A program made the translations under genes and the position numbers. Source: a virus. Taken from it: 64,000 nt of DNA. This document shows positions 1 through 6,458 of the stretch, one piece after another. Where the stretch lies: IMG/VR virus record IMGVR_UViG_3300020182_002648, positions 62,001-126,000 of that record, one strand, 5' to 3'. How positions within the stretch are numbered: the first letter of the stretch is position 1; each line of letters opens with the position of its first letter. Below the pieces are notes generated by a model. It was not told the origin of the DNA. It saw only the letters and a list, made by a program, of their open reading frames with translations, and searched no databases.

Positions 1-418
1 CTGACTCTACCATGGCTTCTGCTGCTGCCCTGTTTATGGTGTCTTTGCGACTGGTCCTGTTGGCCATCCAGGCACATACCAGAATAGATAAGAATACAGA
101 TCCAGTGATAACACCAAAGGTGAGTAACACGTCTGGACCATTGGAGGTTATGATTGCCTGTTCTGTGGCGTCTAGCATGCCATTGTTGTTCAGGTCTATC
201 TGATTTAAGTCTATCTGATCTACTGGTATTTCAGAACCTTTGCCGGCTTGGCTATAAGATGTAGAGAAATTTTGCTGCTTCGCAGGACCGTCACCTGTTC
301 TTAACTTGGCGCATCCTCCAAAGGCTCCTAACAACAACATCAACGCTCCCCATATCAGAGTTATGGTGCACAACTCTAGTGCCAGGTCAACTAATGTTCG
401 GGTGTTATTCTTCTTCAT
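1..418 (-). CDS. Membrane-anchored protein with EF-hand-like loop (3' end outside window)
   Basis: Reads from ATG at 418 off the left edge (139 codons visible). Residues 18-36 are hydrophobic and end in FGGC, a possible lipobox at Cys36. Residues 75-86 (DLNNNGMLDATE) fit a calcium-binding EF-hand loop, with acidic or polar residues at loop positions 1, 3, 5, 9 and 12. A second hydrophobic segment spans about 97-118. It follows a 33-aa membrane ORF. I do not recognise the family; a lysis or envelope role is only a guess from two membrane segments and position. Confidence 0.6.
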   Translation of the reverse strand, partial: MKKNNTRTLVDLALELCTITLIWGALMLLLGAFGGCAKLRTGDGPAKQQNFSTSYSQAGKGSEIPVDQIDLNQIDLNNNGMLDATEQAIITSNGPDVLLTFGVITGSVFLSILVCAWMANRTSRKDTINRAAAEAMVES

Positions 419-422
419 ACTA

Positions 423-524
423 TTATTTACAATTGGTCAACACATAAATGATACCTGCTGTTAATATAATGTATATAATTAAATCTTTTATTAGTCCTAA
501 ACCTTCTGTTATTTTGTCGCGCAT
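423..524 (-). CDS. 33-aa membrane protein
   Basis: ATG ORF of 33 codons just upstream of the EF-hand-loop protein (4 nt between them). Residues 9-29 form one hydrophobic segment after a charged MRDK start, so it should be a single-span inner-membrane peptide. Possible holin-like or accessory membrane peptide, but no family is recognised. Confidence 0.45.
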   Translation of the reverse strand: MRDKITEGLGLIKDLIIYIILTAGIIYVLTNCK

Positions 525-529
525 GTTAA

Positions 530-744
530 TGTTACTTATATCTTCTCAGTCACCAACCCGGGTGCACACAGGAAAGCGTTTCTGATTCCGCGAAAAAAAT
601 TTGCGCAAAAAATAGGAGCATGCGTATCTGCAGGTACCTTATATCGCGCTCTATATAGGTGTGTCTCGCACGCCCATGTTCTCTATACACCGCCCGCTCT
701 CTGAGCCCCGGTCGGCTTTCAGAAACCCACTTGCGTTTCAGAAA
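530..744 (-). other. Gene-free stretch, GC-richer than its surroundings
   Basis: About 215 nt with no credible ORF; the only long frame starts with TTG inside the terminator tail. It holds a direct repeat GTTTCTGAAA on the minus strand (about 718-747), several CGC-rich short palindromes and an A/T run at 593-615. It could be an untranslated leader or a small RNA. I see no tRNA fold. Confidence 0.3.
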
Positions 745-745
745 C

Positions 746-779
746 AAAAAGGCGAGCCGCTAACAACAACGACCCGCCT
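746..779 (-). terminator. Rho-independent terminator
   Basis: On the minus strand a 10-bp stem (two G-U pairs) closes a 10-nt loop TTGTTGTTAG and is followed by five T. It lies just after the 120-aa gene. The loop is identical to that of the terminator at 7467-7502. Confidence 0.8.
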
Positions 780-801
780 GGATTATATTATGGTATAAAG
801 T

Positions 802-1164
802 TTATCCTATCTCTACTAGAGTGTCTACAGTCTGTTCTTCTGCTATCACATCGTTCAATGTGTCACGTTCAGTCTTTAATAGTCTGATCTGATTGTATAG
901 ACTATCTATCTTGTTCTTGATCTGTTCTACTCTCTTACCTTTATTCTTTTGTGCTAAGCCTTCTCTACTTACATATGTATCACAGAACTTATCGAAGTTG
1001 TTATCATACTTATTTGTTATCATATTGGCTAGATAGGTATGATGAAATTGTTTAGGTTGTTTAGTTACTGTGCAAATGGCTCGGTAGTGTTTCAGTTCGA
1101 TATCGGCCATTGTACCTTCGTCAGTGAGGAATGAATAAATTGTGGTGCTTGAGTTGTTGTCCAT
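802..1164 (-). CDS. Hypothetical protein, 120 aa, C-terminal coiled coil
   Basis: ATG start. Residues about 75-115 (KNKIDSLYNQIRLLKTERDTL and on) are heptad-like, predicting a coiled coil. The N-terminal half is polar with a few aromatics. It is followed by a strong terminator. No family recognised. Confidence 0.6.
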   Translation of the reverse strand: MDNNSSTTIYSFLTDEGTMADIELKHYRAICTVTKQPKQFHHTYLANMITNKYDNNFDKFCDTYVSREGLAQKNKGKRVEQIKNKIDSLYNQIRLLKTERDTLNDVIAEEQTVDTLVEIG

Positions 1165-1227
1165 AATAGTGATGTTGTGTGTGTTGTTAATTTCCGAATA
1201 AGGTGGGTAAAAAAGTGAGGGTCAACT

Positions 1228-1398
1228 TTACTTTTGAGTTGTGATAGTCACTGGACCTTTTGGAGCCAATCCGATTGTGTATGGGCTATGCTGAACGTTC
1301 CTGTCTAAATTGCTCTCTAGACTTTTCATGAATACTACTGCTGTGTCCATGTCTTGAGCGTTGATAAGAAGTTTTCCGTTTTTTAATATTTGATACAT
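1228..1398 (-). CDS. Hypothetical protein, 56 aa
   Basis: ATG ORF preceded by the CAA-rich leader (ACAACAATCGACAACAACAC) and a TTGCCT-17-TATAAT promoter. The product has a short N-terminal beta-like stretch (MYQILKNGKLLI) and a C-terminal VTITTQK strand. No family recognised. Confidence 0.6.
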   Translation of the reverse strand: MYQILKNGKLLINAQDMDTAVVFMKSLESNLDRNVQHSPYTIGLAPKGPVTITTQK

Positions 1399-1433
1399 AA
1401 TATAGTGTTGTTGTCGATTGTTGTTATATTCTA

Positions 1434-1462
1434 ATTATAGTCTAGTTTGTTTGATCAGGCAA
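1434..1462 (-). promoter_or_regulatory. Sigma70-like promoter
   Basis: TTGCCT, 17 nt, TATAAT for the 56-aa gene. The -35 overlaps the stop region of the upstream gene (ending LVA). Confidence 0.8.
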
Positions 1463-1787
1463 CTAATGTCTTATGCTCTCCGGAAGCTAATTCTTTGATC
1501 ATTCCTTCACCAACGAATCCGTGAGTGTGTCTGATTATGTCTTTATGAATTCTCATCTCACCTAACAATCCTGCTTGTTTGATCTCGCTGGTCACATCAC
1601 ATTCACCTCGTGCGTTGTAGCTTTCTTCCAAGCTTCTATCCAGTTTCAATATCTGCTGAGCTGAATTGGTCACAAGCTTTTGACTATGTTTGAGAAGATC
1701 TTTGTAATGCTTTTCCCACATTTCGCTTTGATTCTGCCACATGTTGGCGTGATGAGAATGAATGTCTAGAGTGTTGTTAGGTTCCAT
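1455..1787 (-). CDS. Hypothetical protein, 110 aa
   Basis: ATG start behind the CAA-rich leader. Mostly helical, polar and His/Trp-rich at the N-terminus. It ends KTLVA, where the codons for VA plus stop form the -35 box of the next promoter. No family recognised. Confidence 0.6.
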   Translation of the reverse strand: MEPNNTLDIHSHHANMWQNQSEMWEKHYKDLLKHSQKLVTNSAQQILKLDRSLEESYNARGECDVTSEIKQAGLLGEMRIHKDIIRHTHGFVGEGMIKELASGEHKTLVA

Positions 1788-1818
1788 AATATGTGTTGTT
1801 AATTGTTGTTATATTCTA

Positions 1819-1847
1819 ATTATAAGCTATTCACGTCGATTGCGCAA
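1819..1847 (-). promoter_or_regulatory. Sigma70-like promoter
   Basis: TTGCGC, 17 nt, TATAAT upstream of the 110-aa gene. It is followed by the leader AACAACAATTAACAACA without a Shine-Dalgarno sequence. Confidence 0.85.
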
Positions 1848-2046
1848 CTAGTTTCTTTTCAACTTGTAAATCCATCAAGCTAGCAACATACTCATGAGCA
1901 TTCATCAAGCATTCTGCTGGTTCATCTTCGTCATGTAGTTCGTTGTCGAATCCTGTTCTGCTGATCACCACTCTTTCTCCTTTTTCTAGTAAAGATTGAA
2001 TGTATTCTAATGTTAATGCTATTTTAAATTCGGATGGTTTGGTCAT
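1831..2046 (-). CDS. Hypothetical protein, 71 aa
   Basis: ATG start. Acidic centre (DNELHDEDEPAE) and helical ends. No promoter box directly upstream, so it is probably co-transcribed with the 45-aa gene ahead of it (2-nt gap). Its last codons overlap the next promoter. Confidence 0.6.
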   Translation of the reverse strand: MTKPSEFKIALTLEYIQSLLEKGERVVISRTGFDNELHDEDEPAECLMNAHEYVASLMDLQVEKKLVAQST

Positions 2047-2047
2047 A

Positions 2048-2185
2048 TTAATTTGTTGTTAGTTCTAATTTGCGAAGATCTCTTCTCAAGAAGAAAACTC
2101 GATCCATATTCTTGTCTGATGGCCAGAAATGTAATGCTCTTTCTGCCTGCCATAATCGATGTCTGATTGCTGTTATTTTGTTCAT
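2048..2185 (-). CDS. Hypothetical basic protein, 45 aa
   Basis: ATG at 2185 lies 6 nt after the TATAAT box, so the mRNA is predicted to be leaderless. Basic and aromatic (RHRLWQ, FFLRRDLRK). No family recognised. Confidence 0.55.
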   Translation of the reverse strand: MNKITAIRHRLWQAERALHFWPSDKNMDRVFFLRRDLRKLELTTN

Positions 2186-2188
2186 ACC

Positions 2189-2464
2189 TTAATTATAGTC
2201 TTTTTCTTTTGATTGCGCAACTTGTTTTTGTTCGTTATGTTTGATCATCGTCAACACTTCTCTGAACAATCCCATCATTTCCTCATGTCTCTTATCGCGC
2301 GCCCTATTCCTTTCAAGTGCCACCATATCAACTTGTACTGGCTCAACTTGATTCTGCTGCGGATGCACTTGAGATGCATTTGTATTTGATCTGTTGTAGC
2401 CATTATACAAGCCCCAGAGAAAAGCTGCGATCGCTAGACCGATATAGAATATATGTTTTTTCAT
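2189..2464 (-). CDS. Membrane protein, 91 aa, N-terminal anchor
   Basis: Residues 5-21 form one transmembrane segment after MKKH. The rest is a polar, helical tail (ERNRARDKRHEEMMGLFREVL). Its 3' end contains the whole -35 box and spacer of the next promoter. Follows a 36-aa membrane ORF. Confidence 0.6.
   Translation of the reverse strand: MKKHIFYIGLAIAAFLWGLYNGYNRSNTNASQVHPQQNQVEPVQVDMVALERNRARDKRHEEMMGLFREVLTMIKHNEQKQVAQSKEKDYN
2192..2220 (-). promoter_or_regulatory. Sigma70-like promoter, leaderless
   Basis: TTGCGC, 17 nt, TATAAT, then 6 nt to the ATG of the 45-aa gene. It lies inside the 3' end of the preceding gene. Confidence 0.85.
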
Positions 2465-2472
2465 TGATCAAT

Positions 2473-2583
2473 CTATTTGTTGTTAGGATTGTCGAAAAGA
2501 TCAGTTTTGCTGGTCAGGAGATCCCAAATGAGAACAATTGGAATTAACATTATTGGTAAGAGTAATAGTATATCGTAGTTCAT
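2473..2583 (-). CDS. 36-aa membrane peptide
   Basis: ATG exactly 6 nt after TATAAT. Residues 4-22 are hydrophobic (DILLLLPIMLIPIVLIWDLL), followed by a polar Asn-rich tail. Single-span membrane peptide of unknown role. Confidence 0.55.
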   Translation of the reverse strand: MNYDILLLLPIMLIPIVLIWDLLTSKTDLFDNPNNK

Positions 2584-2589
2584 AATATG

Positions 2590-2618
2590 ATTATATGATG
2601 TTTTGTCAGAATGCGCAA
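2590..2618 (-). promoter_or_regulatory. Sigma70-like promoter, leaderless
   Basis: TTGCGC, 17 nt, TATAAT, 6 nt, ATG of the 36-aa membrane peptide. Confidence 0.85.
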
Positions 2619-2619
2619 C

Positions 2620-2847
2620 TTACTTTAAAATGTCTTCAATTTCAGTCATCTTACGAATGATATGATCACAAGCGATTTCGTCATATCCAGTTTTAGGTTG
2701 CCCTTTGTTGGTTGTGACTGTCTCTTCTAAACATTCCAGAGCAGCTGACACTTTGAGCATCATTGCTTTCACATTGTCATATTTGTCTTCTGCCTCACAG
2801 AATTTAGTGTAAAAAGGAGAAGGTTCAATTGGTGTGTCCATTGGCAT
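2620..2847 (-). CDS. Hypothetical protein, 75 aa
   Basis: ATG start behind a CAA-rich leader. Helical and acidic, with heptad spacing in the middle (VSAALECLEETV). No family recognised. Confidence 0.6.
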   Translation of the reverse strand: MPMDTPIEPSPFYTKFCEAEDKYDNVKAMMLKVSAALECLEETVTTNKGQPKTGYDEIACDHIIRKMTEIEDILK

Positions 2848-2879
2848 AATATAATGTTGTTAATTGTTGTTAAAATCTA

Positions 2880-2908
2880 ATTATAAGTGAAACTAAGCTG
2901 AAGCGCAA
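2880..2908 (-). promoter_or_regulatory. Sigma70-like promoter
   Basis: TTGCGC, 17 nt, TATAAT, then a leader with two AACAAC units before the 75-aa gene. Confidence 0.85.
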
Positions 2909-2911
2909 CTT

Positions 2912-3088
2912 TTATCCGAAGTTTCTAAATTCAAACCGGTCCTGGCGCTCAGCAGTGTCTGCCGGGCAAAGTCCTAGATCCTCTGCAATCTCTTTGATGT
3001 CTAGAAATCGATCCATCATTTCCAGACCGTATGTTCCTAAATTTTCGTGAATGTGTATTTCCAATTGTTCCCAGATGTTTTCGTCCAT
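2912..3088 (-). CDS. Hypothetical protein, 58 aa
   Basis: ATG ORF with its own promoter and CAA-rich leader. Acidic and helical (MDENIWEQLEIHIHENL). No family recognised. Confidence 0.6.
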   Translation of the reverse strand: MDENIWEQLEIHIHENLGTYGLEMMDRFLDIKEIAEDLGLCPADTAERQDRFEFRNFG

Positions 3089-3121
3089 AATATGTGTTGT
3101 TAATATTGTTGTTATGATCTA

Positions 3122-3150
3122 ATTATAAGTGATACTCCGGTAAAGGGCAA
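3122..3150 (-). promoter_or_regulatory. Sigma70-like promoter
   Basis: TTGCCC, 17 nt, TATAAT upstream of the 58-aa gene. Confidence 0.85.
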
Positions 3151-3315
3151 CTAATCGCTGTCCTTTATAAAATCTGAATATTTGTAATGTTCAACACCAC
3201 TCACGAGATTTTCGTGCACAATATCAAATATTTCAGATTCAGTATAGCCTGAAAGGTCTTGTTCCAATTTAAGTTCGCGAATTAGTTGTTGTACTAATAA
3301 TTTTAAGTAATCCAT
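3151..3315 (-). CDS. Hypothetical protein, 54 aa, paralogue of the 3690-3866 gene
   Basis: ATG ORF with own promoter and leader. It shares MDxLKL at the start, an (E/D)xEIFDIV / DEDVFECV block in the middle and EHYxYSDFIKD at the end with the 58-aa product at 3690-3866. The two are clear paralogues with an unknown role. Confidence 0.65.
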   Translation of the reverse strand: MDYLKLLVQQLIRELKLEQDLSGYTESEIFDIVHENLVSGVEHYKYSDFIKDSD

Positions 3316-3347
3316 AATATAATGTTGTTAATTGTTGTTATAATATA

Positions 3348-3376
3348 ATTATAAGCTATTTTGAAGGTATCGGCAA
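3348..3376 (-). promoter_or_regulatory. Sigma70-like promoter
   Basis: TTGCCG, 17 nt, TATAAT, then the CAA-rich leader of the 54-aa gene. Confidence 0.85.
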
Positions 3377-3377
3377 C

Positions 3378-3506
3378 TTAATCTTCATCTCGTATCTCGA
3401 TATCACGATCCACGACAATTCTGTTGCCTGTTTCGTCGTCATAACACAAGCTCCAGCAGCCCTCTCCAGTTAGCTCTATCAAGTAATAATTTTTTGTATT
3501 GTCCAT
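3378..3506 (-). CDS. Hypothetical acidic protein, 42 aa
   Basis: ATG ORF with own promoter and the CAA-rich leader. The pattern YYLIELTGEGCWSLCYDD looks like a small beta sheet. Very acidic C-terminus. Confidence 0.6.
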   Translation of the reverse strand: MDNTKNYYLIELTGEGCWSLCYDDETGNRIVVDRDIEIRDED

Positions 3507-3538
3507 AATATAATGTTGTTAATTGTTGTTATAATATA

Positions 3539-3567
3539 ATTATAAGCTATTCTGATGAAATGAGCAA
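3539..3567 (-). promoter_or_regulatory. Sigma70-like promoter
   Basis: TTGCTC, 17 nt, TATAAT, leader AACAACAATTAACAACA, then the 42-aa gene. Confidence 0.85.
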
Positions 3568-3568
3568 C

Positions 3569-3700
3569 TTAATCTTCATCATATTTCATATCCACATCCA
3601 ATACAGCACAAATCTGCCATATCATCATCTCTTTCTCTTGATCATCATTCCCATCAGTTGATGTGATGATATCGGCAATCTCTTTCAATTTATTTTCCAT
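3569..3700 (-). CDS. Hypothetical acidic protein, 43 aa
   Basis: ATG start lies inside the 3' end of the preceding gene (11-nt overlap), so translation is probably coupled. Acidic, helical. Ends YDED, like its neighbour's RDED. Confidence 0.5.
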   Translation of the reverse strand: MENKLKEIADIITSTDGNDDQEKEMMIWQICAVLDVDMKYDED

Positions 3701-3866
3701 CTGAATTGTCGTCCTTTATGAAATCTGAATAGCTGTAATGCTCTATCATACTCTCAACATTTTCCATAACACATTCAAATACATCTTCATCAGACATATC
3801 TGAACAGTTGAACTGTTCTTTTTGGAACTCAATAGCTCCCTTAATAAATAATTTTAAATGATCCAT
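3690..3866 (-). CDS. Hypothetical protein, 58 aa, paralogue of the 3151-3315 gene
   Basis: ATG ORF with own promoter and CAA-rich leader. Paralogous to the 54-aa product at 3151-3315, with the shared end HYSYSDFIKD. The pair suggests duplication of whole promoter-leader-gene cassettes. Confidence 0.65.
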   Translation of the reverse strand: MDHLKLFIKGAIEFQKEQFNCSDMSDEDVFECVMENVESMIEHYSYSDFIKDDNSDGK

Positions 3867-3898
3867 AATATAATGTTGTTAATTGTTGTTATAATATA

Positions 3899-3927
3899 AT
3901 TATAAGCTCTTTATTATGATCAGGCAA
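3899..3927 (-). promoter_or_regulatory. Sigma70-like promoter
   Basis: TTGCCT, 17 nt, TATAAT, then the CAA-rich leader of the 58-aa gene. Confidence 0.85.
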
Positions 3928-4076
3928 CTATTATCCAGGCTTGTTATATATATCTCGGAACAGTCCTCCCCATATCCGTCATATCATGCTGAAAATAAGA
4001 CTATCCTTATACAGTTACTTTTGAGGCTGTAATAGGAATAGCTATTCCATTTGCGTTTCATTATTGTTCATACCTA
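3928..4076 (-). other. Promoter-driven stretch with only tiny ORFs
   Basis: A good leaderless-type promoter fires into this stretch, but the ATG at 4071 opens only 9 codons. The ATG at 4061 opens 25 codons (MKRKWNSYSYYSLKSNC and on, stop at 3984) and is the best candidate gene. It may be a tiny peptide gene or a small RNA. Confidence 0.3.
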
Positions 4077-4105
4077 ATTATAAGATATTCTCACAAAATG
4101 AGCAA
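4077..4105 (-). promoter_or_regulatory. Sigma70-like promoter
   Basis: TTGCTC, 17 nt, TATAAT, 5 nt, ATG at 4071 of a 9-codon ORF. Confidence 0.75.
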
Positions 4106-4216
4106 CTTTCTAGATAGGAGGAAGTTTCTACCTATTCAGAAAACAGGAGGAATCTGTAAACCCTTAATATTCAACAACCAAATCCGTTTTCTTCCTAGAT
4201 GTTGCAATTTTCCTAT

Positions 4217-4729
4217 TCATATCATATCCTTCCAATTGGTCACATCAACAAAAGGCGCGATAATATCAGCCTCCAATATGCTAATCTTCTGATACACACC
4301 ATTCTCCAGGTGCCCGGCCCCGCAAACCAACGTAGAACACCCGATTCCATTGTTACAATTAGTCACATCAACAAAAGGCGCGATAATATCAGCCTCCAAT
4401 ATGCTAATCTTCTGATACACACCATTCTCCAGGTGCCCGGCCCCGCAAACCAACGTAGAACACCCGATTCCATTGTTAACCAGCTCGTCATCGTGCATGT
4501 CTATCATGTGCATGATCACTCTGTTGTGGTCCTTAGTAGGTATGCTCGTGGTGCACAGGCGGTCTCTGAGACACAGATACAATGGAAAGCCAACGTATTC
4601 CCCTACTGCTAGGTTCTTGGCATCCCAACTCCAGCTATCACCAGGGGTACCCGGACTAGCGCCTTCTGTATCTTTGTAGTGGTGCAATGGGTCTATGTGT
4701 GGATCGTCGGTGTTATCATCGTCTATCAT
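4217..4729 (-). CDS. Hypothetical protein, 170 aa, with a recent internal duplication
   Basis: ATG at 4729 lies only 3 nt after TATAAT. The N-terminal third is acidic, Pro/Gly-rich. The C-terminal part carries two identical 40-residue units (NNGIGCSTLVCGAGHLENG to FVDVTN) separated by one Cys, encoded by a 123-bp tandem duplication that keeps the frame. Each unit has two Cys five residues apart. The unduplicated protein would be about 129 aa. No family recognised. Confidence 0.65.
   Translation of the reverse strand: MIDDDNTDDPHIDPLHHYKDTEGASPGTPGDSWSWDAKNLAVGEYVGFPLYLCLRDRLCTTSIPTKDHNRVIMHMIDMHDDELVNNGIGCSTLVCGAGHLENGVYQKISILEADIIAPFVDVTNCNNGIGCSTLVCGAGHLENGVYQKISILEADIIAPFVDVTNWKDMI
4239..4478. 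repeat. In-frame tandem duplication, 123-bp period
   Basis: Positions 4239-4355 are repeated at 4362-4478 without a mismatch (117 bp; period 123 bp = 41 codons). Perfect identity means a very recent event. It lies within the 170-aa gene. Confidence 0.95.
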
Positions 4730-4732
4730 ATA

Positions 4733-4761
4733 ATTATATAGGAGATCTCTAGAGAGGGCAA
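4733..4761 (-). promoter_or_regulatory. Sigma70-like promoter
   Basis: TTGCCC, 17 nt, TATAAT, 3 nt, ATG of the 170-aa gene. This is the shortest -10 to ATG distance in the window. Confidence 0.8.
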
Positions 4762-4904
4762 CAAATTCGCGACAAATTCTGTTCAGGTCAGTTACCGTCC
4801 CCGTTATACTATCAGAGCCCTGTATACCCCGTATATCCTTTGTTCCAATTGTCTCCCAATACCTATCTATACCTTCTTACCTGGAACCCTTTCACTTTTG
4901 TTTA

Positions 4905-4945
4905 AAATACATATGTTTTTGTTCAAATACTATATGTTTTCGTTC
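4905..4945. repeat. Two tandem 20/21-bp repeats
   Basis: 4905-4924 and 4925-4945 share AAATAC(A/T)ATATG(T)TTT-GTTC with one insertion and one substitution. They are adjacent and iteron-like. Confidence 0.6.
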
Positions 4946-4998
4946 GATCGTTCTACGCTATGATAACCTTTGTATAGTATACCCCTATATATAATTAA

Positions 4999-5105
4999 CC
5001 GTTTATTATTTCGACTCGGGTCTGTGTCGCTTGTTACTTGTTGTATGATGTGTACGTATAGTCTACACAAGATATATTTGAACCGCTTATTATTTCGAGT
5101 CGGGT
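4999..5105. repeat. Pair of 23-bp direct repeats
   Basis: 4999-5021 and 5083-5105 match at 21 of 23 positions (core TTATTATTTCGA.TCGGGT), 84 bp apart. The second copy abuts the stop codon of the WcbI-like gene. Confidence 0.8.
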
Positions 5106-5684
5106 TTAACCAAATGGGTAACCTTGTTCAAGTAATTCTTGGTATTGTTCATCAGAGTAATAGTCCCAATCCCATCGTGTGCATATCTCTCTCATCACTT
5201 CTAAAAAGTAAAACACGTTTGGATGATTGCCGTCAGGATTGCCCATGCTTTTCACCAGGCCTGGATGTTTGTTTATTATGTCAGTTGCTCTGATGTCTGT
5301 ATTGTTCTTGTGTTCACGGGTCAACATGCCTTCAAATGTATCCGCACGTTCATCATCTTTGAGCCTGAAGCTGGTGATACTCAATTGTCGTTGTGTTGCA
5401 TTTTGTTGGTTGGTCTCACGCAACCCGGCTTGTGTGAATTGTTTATCACCGGCACGTTTCGGGGTCATCGCTTGATACAACACGAAATCGCTATCGATCA
5501 ACCGTCGCTTCTGTTCATGCGTGTCTGAGATCACATGATCAACTTGATCACCAAACTGCGGGCTCCTGGGCCATTCATGGACTTGGAAAACATTACAGAA
5601 CTTCGCATCTGCTTCGGGTTTCAATATTCTGATATACTTGCACAGAGCCATAATCTGACAGTTTCCGAGTGTTGTTATTACCAT
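5106..5684 (-). CDS. WcbI-like polysaccharide biosynthesis protein
   Basis: 192 aa. Begins MVITTLGNCQ; a GNCQ motif right after a hydrophobic strand is the hallmark of the WcbI/Vi-capsule family (putative acyltransferases of capsule synthesis). A later HPNVFYFLEVMREI block also fits the family's HP..Y..E pattern. Cytoplasmic, no signal peptide. It lies 20 nt downstream of the cytidylyltransferase gene, so both may modify a surface or virion glycan. The assignment rests on motif recall, not on an alignment. Confidence 0.5.
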   Translation of the reverse strand: MVITTLGNCQIMALCKYIRILKPEADAKFCNVFQVHEWPRSPQFGDQVDHVISDTHEQKRRLIDSDFVLYQAMTPKRAGDKQFTQAGLRETNQQNATQRQLSITSFRLKDDERADTFEGMLTREHKNNTDIRATDIINKHPGLVKSMGNPDGNHPNVFYFLEVMREICTRWDWDYYSDEQYQELLEQGYPFG

Positions 5685-5704
5685 ACGATATTACTTATCG
5701 TTCT

Positions 5705-6124
5705 CTACTTGCCGTTCTCTATTTGCTGTATGATCTTTCTCAACCCACTGCTGCTATAACGATGGCTTCTACTATTGTAAGCTATTTCTATATTATGTTG
5801 GGCGCAGAGTTCTTTGCCGCTGAAGTCTACATCTCTATAATCATCTCCAATCACTCGAACATCAGGCTTGTATGTTAATAAGATGTCAAATAGATCGCTT
5901 TCTAAATTATAAGGTACAATCTCGTCTACATACTTACATCCAGCTAATTGGATATAACGTTCCACGATTGATTGTACAGGCGCATTTTTCTCTGGTCTTT
6001 CCACTTGAGGATCCACATGCAAGCCGCATATCAACCAATCGCAACATTGTTTAGCATCTTTGAGCATTGCAACGTGACCTGCATGTAACAGATCAAATGT
6101 GCTGAATGTGACAGCTGTTTTCAA
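5705..6124 (-). CDS. Cytidylyltransferase, TagD/glycerol-3-phosphate type
   Basis: 139 aa, the usual length of single-domain nucleotidyltransferases. TFSTFDLLHAGH at 6-17 gives the HxGH motif that binds the nucleotide triphosphate. RYSSSGLR near residue 122 matches the ISSTxxR signature. The reaction should be CTP + sugar- or alcohol-phosphate to CDP-derivative + PPi. The substrate (glycerol-3-P, another polyol-P or heptose-P) cannot be told. Its ATG abuts the stop of the upstream 100-aa gene, and it precedes the WcbI-like gene in the same transcript. Confidence 0.85.
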   Translation of the reverse strand: MKTAVTFSTFDLLHAGHVAMLKDAKQCCDWLICGLHVDPQVERPEKNAPVQSIVERYIQLAGCKYVDEIVPYNLESDLFDILLTYKPDVRVIGDDYRDVDFSGKELCAQHNIEIAYNSRSHRYSSSGLRKIIQQIENGK

Positions 6125-6427
6125 TCAGAAAGGACTGCCTAAATCACCGGCAAAGTATTTGTGTCTGTCATCCTCGCCCATGTCAACAAGTGCTTCAAGC
6201 ACATGAATGTGAGCGTTCAGTTGTTTGTCTGAAAAGCCTTCATATTTGATAGCAATATCGTCCAGGTCTCTTTGCTGGTCCATCATGTTACCAATCTTGA
6301 TGTCACGATCGTCAAGTTCGTCATCAAAGTCATGTTCTGGTGGATTGTGTTCATCACCTGTCATACGTGCCATGCTGCTGTCTTCGTAACTTTCCCAGAT
6401 CAATTGATATTCGTTCTTCTTTGCCAT
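6125..6427 (-). CDS. Putative virion/internal protein, 100 aa, with IWE-S N-terminus
   Basis: Late-type box AATAAGTA lies 5 nt before the ATG. The N-terminus YQLIWESY is shared with the 137-aa late protein at 12141-12554 (SQLIWEGY). IxE followed by S or G fits the T4 gp21 prohead-protease cleavage rule, so it may be a capsid-targeted internal protein (inference). The remainder is acidic and helical. Confidence 0.6.
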   Translation of the reverse strand: MAKKNEYQLIWESYEDSSMARMTGDEHNPPEHDFDDELDDRDIKIGNMMDQQRDLDDIAIKYEGFSDKQLNAHIHVLEALVDMGEDDRHKYFAGDLGSPF

Positions 6428-6432
6428 ACCTT

Positions 6433-6440
6433 TACTTATT
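6433..6440 (-). promoter_or_regulatory. T4-late-like promoter box
   Basis: AATAAGTA followed by 5 nt and the ATG of the 100-aa gene, so the predicted +1 falls on the start codon. Confidence 0.65.
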
Positions 6441-6458
6441 CAGACAGTATGTATTTCT

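Larger units (their letters stand above)
4762..5105. other. Gene-free stretch with short repeats
   Basis: About 340 nt without a credible gene on either strand. It holds two repeat pairs (4905-4945 and 4999-5105) and many short A/T blocks. It could be a regulatory, recombination or replication site. Nothing identifies it further. Confidence 0.4.

Noticed and set aside
550-747. 65-codon minus-strand frame in the gene-free stretch
   Set aside because: TTG start within a terminator tail, no promoter, composition unlike the other genes.
4239-4478. Possible CRISPR or CRISPR-like array
   Set aside because: Two long identical units without spacers, inside a reading frame: a simple tandem duplication.
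4199-4612. 137-codon plus-strand open frame
   Set aside because: Mirror image of the duplicated minus-strand 170-aa gene; it stays open only because of the repeat.
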